A stretch of DNA of 64,000 bases from Pedobacter africanus (GCF_900176535.1 NZ_FWXT01000003.1:62001-126000), one strand, 5' to 3'; positions 42,897-51,617 are shown, counted from the first letter of the stretch. The notes: generated by a model from the sequence alone, not told the origin. Numbers and translations are program-made.

Positions 42897-43343
42897 ATGG
42901 AAAATAATAAAGAAATCTTAAACGATCTTGTCCAGATTACGAACGACAGGATAGCCGGCTATCAGAAAGCCATTGAAGAATTGCATGTAGAAGATACAGA
43001 TCTGAAAACCCTGTTTGTGGAAATGGTAAGACAAAGCCACCGGCACAAAGCTGCATTGGTTCAGGAATTGCAGGTACTTGGTGGTGATGCGGATACAGGT
43101 ACAACAACATCCGGAAAAATTTACAGGGCATGGATGGACATTAAAGCCATGTTTACAGGGCACGACCGCGAGACGGTTTTAAATAATTGTGAGTTTGGCG
43201 AAGATGCCGCACAGAAAGCCTATAAGATGGCGCTTGAAGCGGATGGTTTATCAGCAAATTTACGATCTTTGATTACCGATCAGCAAACAGAGCTAAGGGC
43301 TTCGCACGACGAAATCAAAGCGCTGAGAGATCAGTTGGTATAA
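42897..43343 (+). CDS. PA2169-family four-helix-bundle protein (DUF2383)
   Basis: About 148 residues, all helical: LNDLVQITNDRIAGYQKAIE, LFVEMVRQSHRHKAALVQEL, GKIYRAWMDIKAMFTGHDRE, LNNCEFGEDAAQKAYKMALE. This is the DUF2383 pattern, a ferritin-like bundle often found among stress genes. ATG 42897 is chosen over GTG 42861 because MENNKEILNDL is the family-type start. It is followed by a strong terminator. Confidence 0.85.
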   Translation: MENNKEILNDLVQITNDRIAGYQKAIEELHVEDTDLKTLFVEMVRQSHRHKAALVQELQVLGGDADTGTTTSGKIYRAWMDIKAMFTGHDRETVLNNCEFGEDAAQKAYKMALEADGLSANLRSLITDQQTELRASHDEIKALRDQLV

Positions 43344-43348
43344 TACAT

Positions 43349-43375
43349 GAATCAGGGGCTTTAAGCCCCTGATTC
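43349..43375 (+). terminator. Rho-independent-type hairpin after the DUF2383 gene
   Basis: GAATCAGGGGCTT (43349-43361) and AAGCCCCTGATTC (43363-43375) form a perfect inverted repeat with GC-rich core, followed by TTTAATAAGTTT. It begins six bases after the DUF2383 stop and ends 20 bases before the next gene. Confidence 0.8.
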
Positions 43376-43394
43376 TTTAATAAGTTTAGCGCAT

Positions 43395-44045
43395 ATGATA
43401 CAGGTAGTACTGGCAGAGGACCATAACATTGTAAGAAACGGGATCAGGATGATACTCGAAATAGATAAGGGCATTCATATTGCTGCCGAAGCTGTAAATG
43501 GCCGGCAGGTGCTCGAATACCTCTCTAAAGCAGATAAAACGGATGTGGTACTTGCTGATGTCAATATGCCGGAATTGGATGGCTTAGCCCTGCTCAAGGA
43601 AATAAAAACCCTTGGTCTGGATACAAAAGTGGTGATACTTTCCATGCACGATAATGAAAAATACATATCTGAAGCTTTTATTCATGGTGCATCGGGTTAC
43701 CTGTTAAAGAACGTCAGCGCCGATGAACTTATCTTTGCGCTTAAACACGTTCATAGCGGGGGGCAGTACCTTTGTTCGGAACTCGCCATGAAGGTGTTCG
43801 AAAAGTCTATACATTGCGGGCCAGACATTTTAACCATTTCAAACGAAAAAATAGATTTCTCGGCCCGTGAAATTGAAGTGCTGCATTTGATCGCGGAAGG
43901 TTTAACCAATAGTGAAATGTCTGATAAACTTTTTATCAGCAAAAGAACCGTGGAAGGGCACCGGCAGAGTTTGCTCGAGAAAACCGGCTCCAGAAACACA
44001 GCTGCACTCATTCGCTATGCCGTTTTGAACGGCTTTGTACAATGA
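43395..44045 (+). CDS. NarL/FixJ-family response regulator
   Basis: A 216-residue regulator. Receiver at about 1-125, with acidic E8/D9, phosphoacceptor D55 (VVLADVNMPELDGLALL) and switch lysine in GASGYLLKNVSADEL. The LuxR-type helix-turn-helix is at about 155-212 (SAREIEVLHLIAEGLTNSEM; LFISKRTVEGHRQSLLEK). There is no adjacent kinase. The HisKA_3-type PAS kinase at 47427-49238 is of the class that partners NarL regulators and is a plausible match. Confidence 0.92.
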   Translation: MIQVVLAEDHNIVRNGIRMILEIDKGIHIAAEAVNGRQVLEYLSKADKTDVVLADVNMPELDGLALLKEIKTLGLDTKVVILSMHDNEKYISEAFIHGASGYLLKNVSADELIFALKHVHSGGQYLCSELAMKVFEKSIHCGPDILTISNEKIDFSAREIEVLHLIAEGLTNSEMSDKLFISKRTVEGHRQSLLEKTGSRNTAALIRYAVLNGFVQ

Positions 44046-44088
44046 GCCGGCGGTGCATGAATTAGCCTACAGGTAAATATTTTTAATA

Positions 44089-44126
44089 CAGGTATAAATA
44101 CGGTAGCTTAAGGATGTTTATACCTG
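44089..44126. promoter_or_regulatory. 10-bp inverted repeat upstream of an ECF sigma gene
   Basis: CAGGTATAAA (44089-44098) and TTTATACCTG (44117-44126) are perfect inverted copies 18 bases apart. The lack of a T tract afterwards makes a terminator less likely; it may be an operator or leader structure for the sigma gene at 44255. Confidence 0.4.
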
Positions 44127-44254
44127 ATGTGAGCGGCCTGAATACCCAAAATATTTCCTAATTGCCTTAGAACCGAGGCTCTGTTAAAAAAGGCCAGCTA
44201 ACGGCATAGTGTTTGGGATTTTAGTGGTAACCCTAATCTTAAAACCCCTTACAT

Positions 44255-44782
44255 ATGAAAACAGAATCATTGGAATTTAACAGGCAGTTATTTACATTCA
44301 GAGACACATTGCGCCACTTCGCAATTTCATTTACCAAAAACGAAGACGATGCTGATGATCTGGTTCAGGAAACCTTTCTCAAGGCAATTCGTTATGCTGC
44401 AAAATTTGAGCAGGGAACCAATTTAAAAAGCTGGCTGTACATGATCTTAAAAAATACTTTTATCAATAATTACCGCAGGGCCAATAAGCTTAAATTTTAT
44501 AAAGCCGAAAGTGTTGGACTTGCTGCGGACAATTATAAAAATAACGCCGCAAGTAACAAAGGAGAAAGCAAGTGTGCGCTCGATGACATTCAGGGAGCCT
44601 TAGCTAAACTTCCTTATGAATACTACTATCCGTTTATCAAGTATTTTGAAGGTTATAAATACCATGAGATTGCTGCAGAATTGAACATTCCTATAGGCAC
44701 AGTAAAAACCAGGATCCATTGTGCCAGAATGGTGCTGAAAAAAAATCTGAAGATGTACCACGCGGAGTTCTTAAAAAATTAA
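44255..44782 (+). CDS. ECF-type RNA polymerase sigma factor (stand-alone, RpoE-like group)
   Basis: A 175-residue ECF factor with Region 2 at about 15-85 (LRHFAISFTKNEDDADDLVQ, ETFLKAIRYAAKF, LKSWLYMILKNTFINNYRR) and Region 4 at about 115-170 (LPYEYYYPFIKYFEGYKYHE, IAAELNIPIGTVKTRIHCAR). Unlike the three FecI-like factors in the window, it has no FecR gene beside it. It belongs to the group common in Sphingobacteria stress loci. Its control is unknown; no anti-sigma gene is nearby. Confidence 0.92.
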   Translation: MKTESLEFNRQLFTFRDTLRHFAISFTKNEDDADDLVQETFLKAIRYAAKFEQGTNLKSWLYMILKNTFINNYRRANKLKFYKAESVGLAADNYKNNAASNKGESKCALDDIQGALAKLPYEYYYPFIKYFEGYKYHEIAAELNIPIGTVKTRIHCARMVLKKNLKMYHAEFLKN

Positions 44783-44803
44783 AGGGTATTTTATGTACCT
44801 GTT

Positions 44804-44832
44804 TCCAAACGCGGTGCGCCAACGGGTTTGGA
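44804..44832 (+). terminator. Terminator after the stand-alone sigma gene
   Basis: TCCAAAC (44804-44810) pairs with GTTTGGA (44826-44832) around a GC-rich loop, followed by TTCTGTTTTT. It lies 22 bases after the sigma stop codon. Confidence 0.5.
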
Positions 44833-44885
44833 TTCTGTTTTTAAAGCCTAAACAATATCGGTTCTAAGCTGTTCCTGTAGGCAAT

Positions 44886-45650
44886 ATGGCTTTAAAAAGA
44901 AATATCTTTGAAAATTATTATTCCGGAACAAGTGGCTTGCTGCTACCTGTCCGGAATAAACTTTTTTATCCGGAAGCATACAGGGACAAAAGCCGGCTAT
45001 GTTTTTATGGTTCTTTAATGAACAGCCTTGAGGTGAACAGCTCTTTTTATAAAGTGCCAAAAGCCGCTACGGTAGCGAAATGGGCAAATGAAGTGCCAGA
45101 GGATTTCAGGTTTACTTTTAAACTTCACAGGGGCATCAGCCACAATAAATACCTGGCATTTGATCCTGAAGCGGTAAAACACTTTATGGAAGTAATTGAT
45201 CAGGCAGGTGATAAAAAAGGATGTTTGCTGGTACAGTTTCCACCCAGTGTAAGAATAAGTGAATTGCGGCAAATGGCCTTGCTGATGGATGTACTGCGAA
45301 CCGCCGATCCGGAAAACAAATGGAATATTGCATTGGAATTCAGACATCTGTCACTTTACCGGGAGGAGGTGTACAGGCTGCTCCATGAGCACGGTATGGG
45401 CATGGTACTACAGGATAAGCCACCCGCGGTTACACCGATGCTGGAAACATCACTTTCTTTTATTTACTTGCGCTTTCATGGGCCCGACGGAAACTACGGA
45501 GGAAGTTACGAAGATGAAATACTTGACGAATATGCCGGGTACATCAGGAACTGGTTACGTGAAGGTAAAACTGTGTTCAGTTATTTTAATAATACCATGG
45601 GCAATGCAATAGCAAACTTATTTACGCTGAAAGATATGGTATTAAGCTGA
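44886..45650 (+). CDS. DUF72 family protein (YecE-like)
   Basis: A 254-residue protein with the DUF72 barrel pattern: GTSGLLLPVRNKLFYPEAYR, LEVNSSFYKVPKAATVAKWA, DFRFTFKLHRGISHNKYL, LLVQFPPSV, ALEFRHLSLYREEVYRLL, YLRFHGPDGNYGGSYEDE and the end YFNNTMGNAIANL. Family members are TIM-barrel proteins related to endonuclease IV by fold, of unknown activity. Full length and monocistronic. Confidence 0.92.
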   Translation: MALKRNIFENYYSGTSGLLLPVRNKLFYPEAYRDKSRLCFYGSLMNSLEVNSSFYKVPKAATVAKWANEVPEDFRFTFKLHRGISHNKYLAFDPEAVKHFMEVIDQAGDKKGCLLVQFPPSVRISELRQMALLMDVLRTADPENKWNIALEFRHLSLYREEVYRLLHEHGMGMVLQDKPPAVTPMLETSLSFIYLRFHGPDGNYGGSYEDEILDEYAGYIRNWLREGKTVFSYFNNTMGNAIANLFTLKDMVLS

Positions 45651-45776
45651 AGGAAGTTTAATCTTTCAACTTTAATTTCAATAAAAATATTAGCTTTAAA
45701 TATTCAATAAGATTTACAATACTTTTTGGTGTATAATAGGGGATTTAAATAAAATGAACAAGATTTATTGCATAAT

Positions 45777-47423
45777 ATGAATGAGGAGTTGCAGGGCGAT
45801 CAAAAACTAAATAAACTGAGACTTGCCGAACTTGCCGAGAAGCAGGCACAATTGGCAGCCATTGTTAATTCATCCGACGATATCATTGTGAGTAAAACGC
45901 TGGAAGGTATAATTACAAGCTGGAATCCTACTGCCGAAAGGGTATTTGGTTACCAGGAAAGAGAAGCAGTGGGACGGCACATTTCTATCATTATTCCCCC
46001 TGACCGTTTAGCGGAGGAAGATTATATCATTTCCCAGATCAGAAATGGAAAAAAAATAGATCATTTTGAAACTGTCCGGATAGGCAAAGATGGAAAAACG
46101 GTACAGTTGTCGATAACCGTATCGCCCGTTATTGACGAGAGCGGCAAAATTATCGGGGCCTCTAAAATCGCACGCGACATCAGCGCGCAGGTCACATCGC
46201 AGAATGCTGCCAGAAAATATACAGAGCGCCTGGAGATCATGAATATGGTGATGAGTTCCATTTCAGAGGAGCTGGACCTGAATAAGATATTACAAAAGGT
46301 TACCGATGCGACCACCAACCTTACAGGTGCCAGGTTCGGTGCTTTCTTTTACAATAAGATCGATGAAGAAGGTGAATCCTACATGCTTTATACCCTGTCC
46401 GGGGCCCCGCGGGACGCATTCGATAAGTTTGGAATGCCCAGAAATACGGCTGTTTTCCATCCTACTTTTTCTGGTGAACGCGTAGTACGGGTGGACGACA
46501 TCACAAAAGACCCTCGGTATGGCCAGAACTCTCCTCACTTTGGCATGCCAAAAGGCCATTTACCTGTTGTGAGTTACCTGGCTGTGCCTGTGATATCCAG
46601 ATCGGGTAAAGTAATAGGTGGATTGTTCTTTGGGCATCCGGACCATGGAAGATTTACAGAAGAACATGAAATATTGGTAACCTCTATAGCAGCACAGGCT
46701 GCCATAAGCCTGGACAATGCAAAGTTGCTGGAAGAGGTTATGGCCCTGAACGACAAAAAGGATGAGTTTATCGGACTGGCCAGCCATGAACTTAAAACCC
46801 CACTGGCCAGTATCAATGGTTACCTTCAGATCTTGGGCCGACGGATTGCAGGTACCGAGCATCAGCTGTTTCTGGATAAGGCATTGCACCAGGTTTCCAG
46901 ACTGACTACGCTTGTTAACGATTTGCTGGACATTTCTAAAATTGAGGCTGGCAAGCTGAAATTAAGAATAGACGCTTTTGACCTGAAAAAGATTATTGAA
47001 GAAGCGATTGAGTTGATCCAGCAAAGTGTTTCGGCACATACCATAACGTTTAAAAGCAATGTGGAACAGTGTCTTGTAAATGGTGATGCCCAGCGGGTGG
47101 AACAGGTGGTAATTAACCTCTTGTCTAATGCCATAAAATATTCCCCTTTGGCCAATCGCGTTGAAGTAGAGCTCAGACGCGAGGCCGAAAAGGTAGTGGT
47201 GTCTGTAAAAGATTTCGGTCCGGGCATCCCAAAAGATAAGCTAAAAAGTATTTTTACAAGGTTTTACCGTGTAGACGAAGCTGCACCTAATATTTCGGGA
47301 TTAGGAATAGGACTATACCTGGCCAATGAAATTATCATCCGCCATTCCGGGGAAATATGGAGCGAAAGTGAAGTTGGAAAGGGAAGCACTTTTTATTTCA
47401 CCATACCTGTGAACATAACATGA
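45777..47423 (+). CDS. PAS-GAF sensor histidine kinase (soluble)
   Basis: A 548-residue cytoplasmic kinase. Coiled N-terminus, PAS domain at about residues 25-140 (AIVNSSDDIIVSKTLEGIIT, SWNPTAERVFGY), GAF domain at about 155-325, HisKA helix with H337 in FIGLASHELKTPLASINGYL, and an ATPase domain with VVINLLSNAIKYSP, KDFGPGIPKDKLKSIFTRFY and GLGIGLYLANEII. ATG 45777 or the in-frame TTG at 45768 could start it. No response regulator is adjacent, so its partner is elsewhere or it joins a multi-kinase network. Confidence 0.92.
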   Translation: MNEELQGDQKLNKLRLAELAEKQAQLAAIVNSSDDIIVSKTLEGIITSWNPTAERVFGYQEREAVGRHISIIIPPDRLAEEDYIISQIRNGKKIDHFETVRIGKDGKTVQLSITVSPVIDESGKIIGASKIARDISAQVTSQNAARKYTERLEIMNMVMSSISEELDLNKILQKVTDATTNLTGARFGAFFYNKIDEEGESYMLYTLSGAPRDAFDKFGMPRNTAVFHPTFSGERVVRVDDITKDPRYGQNSPHFGMPKGHLPVVSYLAVPVISRSGKVIGGLFFGHPDHGRFTEEHEILVTSIAAQAAISLDNAKLLEEVMALNDKKDEFIGLASHELKTPLASINGYLQILGRRIAGTEHQLFLDKALHQVSRLTTLVNDLLDISKIEAGKLKLRIDAFDLKKIIEEAIELIQQSVSAHTITFKSNVEQCLVNGDAQRVEQVVINLLSNAIKYSPLANRVEVELRREAEKVVVSVKDFGPGIPKDKLKSIFTRFYRVDEAAPNISGLGIGLYLANEIIIRHSGEIWSESEVGKGSTFYFTIPVNIT

Positions 47424-47426
47424 TCA

Positions 47427-49238
47427 TCAGGAAGGTATGGTAAGCTGTACCCTTGTTCCGGGATTTGCAGGAGAAATGTCGAGCACACCCCTTAGCAGTT
47501 CCACGTGTTGCCTGATGGTGTGCAAGCCAATGCCATAGGAAATCTTCTTTGCATCAAAGCCCTTTCCATTATCGCTTACCTCAACGGTATACTGCTTCGC
47601 ATCGTAATTGATGCTAACGGTTACTTTATTTGCGTTGGCATGTTTAATGATATTGACAAGCAATTCCTGAACGCCGCGGTAGATGACAATTTCAATGTAC
47701 TGTTCCATAAGTTCAGGCAGGTTATGGAATAAACAACGAATATCCAGCACGCCCTTAAATTGTTTGCATATATCTTCAATGGCAGCCTTAAAGCCAAAGT
47801 CTTGCAGTACATTGGGCATTAATTCATGAGAAATATCTCTGGACTCCCTGATGGCCTGTTGCAGAAGTGACATGGTCATCTGCCTGATTTCATCATGTTG
47901 GGCTGTCCAGGTTTCACCTTTTTTCAGATTAAGCTGGTTAAAATTGAGCAATGCCCCGAACAGAATTTGCCCAAGACCATTGTGCAGGTTTTCTGCAATC
48001 CGGCGGCGCTCTTTTTCCTGGGCGTTTAGGGTAGCTTTGAGCAGTTCCCTGCGGTGTTTCTGCTTTTTTTCGACTTCCTGTGCTTTGAGCAGGTTCTCGG
48101 CAGCTTTTTTCCGTTCGCTAACGTCATTAAAAAGAACAGCCACATGATAATCCTCGGGCGCATCAATGCGGAAAGCATAGACGTCGTACCAGCGGCCTAA
48201 GGCAGCTGCATATTCTTCAAAATGTTTAGACATTCCGGTTTTTGCAACTTCTCCATATATTTCGTACCAGTGATTTTCATGTTCAGGTAACATGGTCCGC
48301 ACTGTCTTTCCGACTGCATTTTTGAGGCCTGTTTGTGCTTCAAATGCTTTATTCATCTCCAGAAAACGGTAATCTACGGGCTCATCTGCTTCATTGAAAA
48401 TCATTTGAATGGTACAAAAACCCTGCTCAATCGAGTTGAATAGCCAGACATATTTGTCGGCAGCCTTTTTGGCCAGTTTATCTTTTATGTTCAGCAGTTC
48501 CTGTTCCGCTCTTTTTTCGGTAGTGATGTCGCGTGTGGTCATGATAATGCCGTCTTCATACTTCACCAGTGCCTGGTAAAACCAGGCATCGCCAAAATGT
48601 TCATAGGGATAATGATGTTCATGCTTATAGGAGATGCCAGTTTCAGTAACTTGAACCATTTTATCAAAAATCCCACTTACAATTACTCCAGGGCTTAAAG
48701 TGGTCAGGCGTTTGCCTACAACATCCCCATTTTGCCTAACGCCCTGTGTGTTGTTTAGAATCCACACAAAGTCAATGATGTTTCCTTTTTCATTTCTTAC
48801 TGCTTCAAACACCTGGATAACGTCTAATGAGCTATCGACCACCGATTGGAAAAACTCAAGTCCAGACCTGGCTTTCAGCTCTGTGTTCTTGATATGGGTA
48901 ATATCGATAGTAGAAGTTGCTACCCCATCGTTCAGTTTTACGACCGACTGGTAAAACCAGCCCTTAAACTGTTCATGAGCATAATGTCTTTCTGATGCAT
49001 CAGGAATGCCGGTTTCGGTTACCTGTTTAAAAGTATCGAATATCCCTTCTTCAATTACACCCGGATTTAAACTGAGCAGACTCTTGCCCAGCACATCCCC
49101 ATATAGCTTTTCTGAAGCGGGGTTGTTTAAGATCCATTTAAAATCAATAATGGCGCCTTCGTTGTCGCGTACAGCTTCAAATACCTGGATCATAGCAGCA
49201 GAGCTGTCCATGGCAGATTGTAATAATTTTTGCTTCAT
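47427..49238 (-). CDS. Triple-PAS sensor histidine kinase with HisKA_3/HATPase domains
   Basis: A 603-residue soluble kinase. Two near-duplicate PAS domains at about residues 10-118 and 135-243 share IQVFEAVR, IDF-WILNN and VTETGI blocks. A third, divergent PAS is at about 258-378. A coiled linker leads to HisKA_3 (EKERRRIAENLHNGLGQILF, H419) and a small HATPase (YIEIVIYRGVQELLVNIIKH; GIGLHTIRQHVELL). The residue after the histidine is Asn420 rather than Asp/Glu. It is convergent with the kinase at 45777 (3-base gap). A NarL-type regulator such as 43395 is the expected partner. Confidence 0.92.
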   Translation of the reverse strand: MKQKLLQSAMDSSAAMIQVFEAVRDNEGAIIDFKWILNNPASEKLYGDVLGKSLLSLNPGVIEEGIFDTFKQVTETGIPDASERHYAHEQFKGWFYQSVVKLNDGVATSTIDITHIKNTELKARSGLEFFQSVVDSSLDVIQVFEAVRNEKGNIIDFVWILNNTQGVRQNGDVVGKRLTTLSPGVIVSGIFDKMVQVTETGISYKHEHHYPYEHFGDAWFYQALVKYEDGIIMTTRDITTEKRAEQELLNIKDKLAKKAADKYVWLFNSIEQGFCTIQMIFNEADEPVDYRFLEMNKAFEAQTGLKNAVGKTVRTMLPEHENHWYEIYGEVAKTGMSKHFEEYAAALGRWYDVYAFRIDAPEDYHVAVLFNDVSERKKAAENLLKAQEVEKKQKHRRELLKATLNAQEKERRRIAENLHNGLGQILFGALLNFNQLNLKKGETWTAQHDEIRQMTMSLLQQAIRESRDISHELMPNVLQDFGFKAAIEDICKQFKGVLDIRCLFHNLPELMEQYIEIVIYRGVQELLVNIIKHANANKVTVSINYDAKQYTVEVSDNGKGFDAKKISYGIGLHTIRQHVELLRGVLDISPANPGTRVQLTIPS

Positions 49239-49449
49239 TGGGGTGTTTGGTTATGCGCTGTCCAAATCAAATCTTCTGTGCGATAGCCTGAATTTTTTGC
49301 TGGCGAAAGGTAATCTTTTTGATGGATTTTTTTTTGGGCTTTGGTTCATAATATTTTCAAAAGGCAATTGAATGGTGATGTATAGCGTGCTGCTTAAACA
49401 ATCCTGACTGAAAATTTGTTTTTAATGTTGGCTTTACTATCGTTTACAA

Positions 49450-50046
49450 ATGTCATATCACCTTATTATGGATGTTGGTTTATCAAATAATTTAAAACAA
49501 GGTATACTTTCAGAAGCGGGATTAAAGGCGGTAACTTCTAAGGATTGCAGGCGGCTAGCTGCCAAGATCAGCGCTGCTACAAACAGGCATATTAGTGTAA
49601 CCACCATCAAGCGGGTATTTGGCTTTGCCGAAACCAAGCATCACTTTTCTAAGTATACAATAGCCGCACTTCAGGAATATGTAAAAGGTGATGAAGAATG
49701 GAAAGATAAAATTTTTTTTAAGTGGCTGCAAGACTCGTATATTGTAGCCAAATCTCCCTATAAAATGGACATCCTGTCGTTTATCACAGATGACCGCTCT
49801 TGTATTGATGAACTAAATGAGGGCGAACCTTATTTACATCCTGAACATTTGGTGATAACGGCCTTGAAAATGATGTTACATGATAACCTTAGCGAAGTGG
49901 CCATCTGCAAAAAGGGCAAATATATTGGGCGTATTTATGCCAATGAACTGCAGCGTTTTGTATATGCGGGTGATCAGCTGGTTTATCACCGGCTTAATTT
50001 TGATCTGGTAACTGCAATTACGGTTATGCAAAGGGAAGGGTTGTAA
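49450..50046 (+). CDS. Regulatory-like protein: conserved N-terminal domain fused to a CBS-like module
   Basis: A 198-residue protein. The N-terminal 75 residues (SKDCRRLAAKISAATNRHIS; VTTIKRVFGFAETKHHFSKY) look like a helix-turn-helix region seen in many Bacteroidota proteins. The C-terminal 75 residues (YLHPEHLVITALKMMLHDNL; YIGRIYANELQRFVYAG; YHRLNFDL) resemble half of a CBS pair and match the small protein at 14797-15123. It may couple a small-molecule signal to DNA binding; this is inference. Confidence 0.65.
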   Translation: MSYHLIMDVGLSNNLKQGILSEAGLKAVTSKDCRRLAAKISAATNRHISVTTIKRVFGFAETKHHFSKYTIAALQEYVKGDEEWKDKIFFKWLQDSYIVAKSPYKMDILSFITDDRSCIDELNEGEPYLHPEHLVITALKMMLHDNLSEVAICKKGKYIGRIYANELQRFVYAGDQLVYHRLNFDLVTAITVMQREGL

Positions 50047-50062
50047 AAATACTTCAATTTTT

Positions 50063-50473
50063 TTATGGAATCCTAATGGTATCAGCATTCGCTTTTTGAA
50101 TTTTAAGCTTTTCGGCTTCTTCTTCTGCCGTGATTTTTCCTTTTTTAAGATCAATGCGGATGATATTGTATAAACTCATGTACAGGTTAGCCATCCACAC
50201 AATGGTAAAGCCAGCTATGACATAGCCTATCCAATTTTTATAAAGTAATTTATAATCGGTTACCAGGAGCAAAAGCAGGGTTACGTAGTGGCTGAAACAA
50301 TATTCGCAGGTAAAGACATAAAAGAATTTTCGTTTCAACAGGGCATTGCAGGATTTTGATTTTGCGACGCAGTATTCCCGCGGCTCTTTAAATATTTCTT
50401 CTTTGGTAACTGTCCAGGATATACAGGCAACCACTATTGCCAGGATAAAGAACCAATAAGGGTGGCTTTCCAT
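50063..50473 (-). CDS. Inner-membrane protein with Cys pair, 136 residues
   Basis: Membrane segments at about residues 5-22 (WFFILAIVVACISWTV), 58-75 (YVTLLLLLVTDYKLL) and 80-100 (WIGYVIAGFTIVWMANLYMS). A cytoplasmic or periplasmic loop carries FTCEYCFSHY, plus two further cysteines at REYCVAKSKSC, so four cysteines could bind a metal. The charged C-terminus ends the protein. No family recognised. It is followed 25 bases upstream by the small gene at 50499 on the same strand. Confidence 0.65.
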   Translation of the reverse strand: MESHPYWFFILAIVVACISWTVTKEEIFKEPREYCVAKSKSCNALLKRKFFYVFTCEYCFSHYVTLLLLLVTDYKLLYKNWIGYVIAGFTIVWMANLYMSLYNIIRIDLKKGKITAEEEAEKLKIQKANADTIRIP

Positions 50474-50498
50474 AGTATTACCTGCTTAATTCCATTAA

Positions 50499-50681
50499 TT
50501 ATATTTCGAACTGGTTAGCCGGTCGGGAGAGTGCTTTTGAAGCAATAGTTTTATCCTTTCCCCAATCCCAGTCTACTTTGAAGTCTTCGTCTGGATGAAA
50601 ATAGTATTTAGGACCATTGGTCGGTGTGGCATCGGCTTTTGGTTTAGCATTTTCCTTTTGTTTAACATTAAATGATTTCAT
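50499..50681 (-). CDS. Small hydrophilic protein, 60 residues
   Basis: No membrane segment or known domain. Starts MKSFNVKQKENAKPKADATP and contains YYFHPDEDFKVDWDWGKD, rich in Asp and aromatic residues. It precedes the four-cysteine membrane protein by 25 bases, so the two probably form an operon. Confidence 0.55.
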   Translation of the reverse strand: MKSFNVKQKENAKPKADATPTNGPKYYFHPDEDFKVDWDWGKDKTIASKALSRPANQFEI

Positions 50682-50816
50682 GGTAAAATGAGTTTTTGGA
50701 TTAAAGGGTTATAAGTTTATGATATAACATAATAACAATTTTAATTAGGCTCAGTTTGACGTATATATACGTGTTTTTAATATGAAATATACGAGATAAA
50801 AACTTTGCAACTGCCA

Positions 50817-50939
50817 GTGGCAGCTTATTTTTATGGAAGAAGAACAAATGACAAGTCAGATTGTTCTAATGCTAAGTTAGTTTTAGAGAATAGTGGGCGA
50901 GTGATTGGATGGTCATATGCTGCTATTGAATATGTGTAA
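50817..50939 (+). CDS. Possible small protein of 40 residues followed by a terminator
   Basis: A plus-strand frame starting at GTG 50817 and ending at TAA 50937-50939. The product contains YFYGRRTNDKSDCSNAKLVL and ENSGRVIGWSYAAIEYV, with protein-like composition. A terminator begins 16 bases after the stop, implying rightward transcription in this otherwise empty stretch. It could equally be a gene remnant or a small RNA. Confidence 0.35.
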   Translation: MAAYFYGRRTNDKSDCSNAKLVLENSGRVIGWSYAAIEYV

Positions 50940-50955
50940 TTTTTAATTTTCTTTG

Positions 50956-50985
50956 TTTAGCCTGTTGCTGTAGTAACAGGCTAAA
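50956..50985 (+). terminator. Terminator hairpin in gene-free stretch
   Basis: TTTAGCCTGTT (50956-50966) and AACAGGCTAAA (50975-50985) form a perfect 11-bp stem with an 8-base loop, then TGTTTTTATAG on the plus strand. The minus strand after the stem is not T-rich, so it points rightward, although no annotated plus-strand gene precedes it. Confidence 0.75.
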
Positions 50986-51050
50986 TGTTTTTATAGCCTA
51001 CCATCAGTTCGGCTCTTTTACGCGGATACGGGATTGCAATGAATAAAAAT

Positions 51051-51530
51051 TTAGCTTTTACTTTTCAAAGGGTACACCAGTTCCCTTTTTGCTTCATTGA
51101 CCACAAAGAAACTTTGTAACGAACCGACATTGGGCAGCTTGGTTAGCTTTTCTACAATAAAACGGTTATATTCTGTCATATCGTTTACTGCGATTTTAAG
51201 CATAAAATCGCATGTGCCTGTGGTATTGTAACATTCGAGCACTTCGGTAAATTGTATAACTGCAGTTTGAAAGGCGTTTATGGCTTCGCCCCGATGATCA
51301 CTCAATTGTACCTGGGTAAAACTGAGCCAGATATCTGCAAACTTTTTCTGATTGATGAGGGTGAAGCTACCCAATATAAAGCCTTGTTCTTTTAGCCGGT
51401 TTACACGTTGAAACACGCTACTGATGCTTTTGTGCAGCATTGCACTAAGCTGTTTGTTACTTAGCCGGGCATCTTTTTGGAGCAGACGTAAAATGTCGAT
51501 ATCCGTTTGGTCCAGTTGATTTGTTTGCAT
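51051..51530 (-). CDS. Lrp/AsnC-family transcriptional regulator
   Basis: A 159-residue regulator. N-terminal helix-turn-helix (LDQTDIDILRLLQKDARLSN, KQLSAMLHKSISSVFQRVNR, LKEQGFI) and C-terminal RAM/AsnC ligand domain (VLECYNTTGTCDFMLKIAVN, DMTEYNRFIVEKLTKLPNV). ATG 51530 is chosen because MQTNQLDQTD is the usual family start; the frame extends to 51614 without homology. It probably senses an amino acid. Divergent from the sigma gene at 51741. Confidence 0.92.
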   Translation of the reverse strand: MQTNQLDQTDIDILRLLQKDARLSNKQLSAMLHKSISSVFQRVNRLKEQGFILGSFTLINQKKFADIWLSFTQVQLSDHRGEAINAFQTAVIQFTEVLECYNTTGTCDFMLKIAVNDMTEYNRFIVEKLTKLPNVGSLQSFFVVNEAKRELVYPLKSKS

Positions 51531-51617
51531 ACAGTAATGGCTTAGCTCCTTACCTGCAAATAAAAGAATTTTCTTGCAAAGCAACTGAATATCAAATATA
51601 ATTTTGAAAACCATGTT

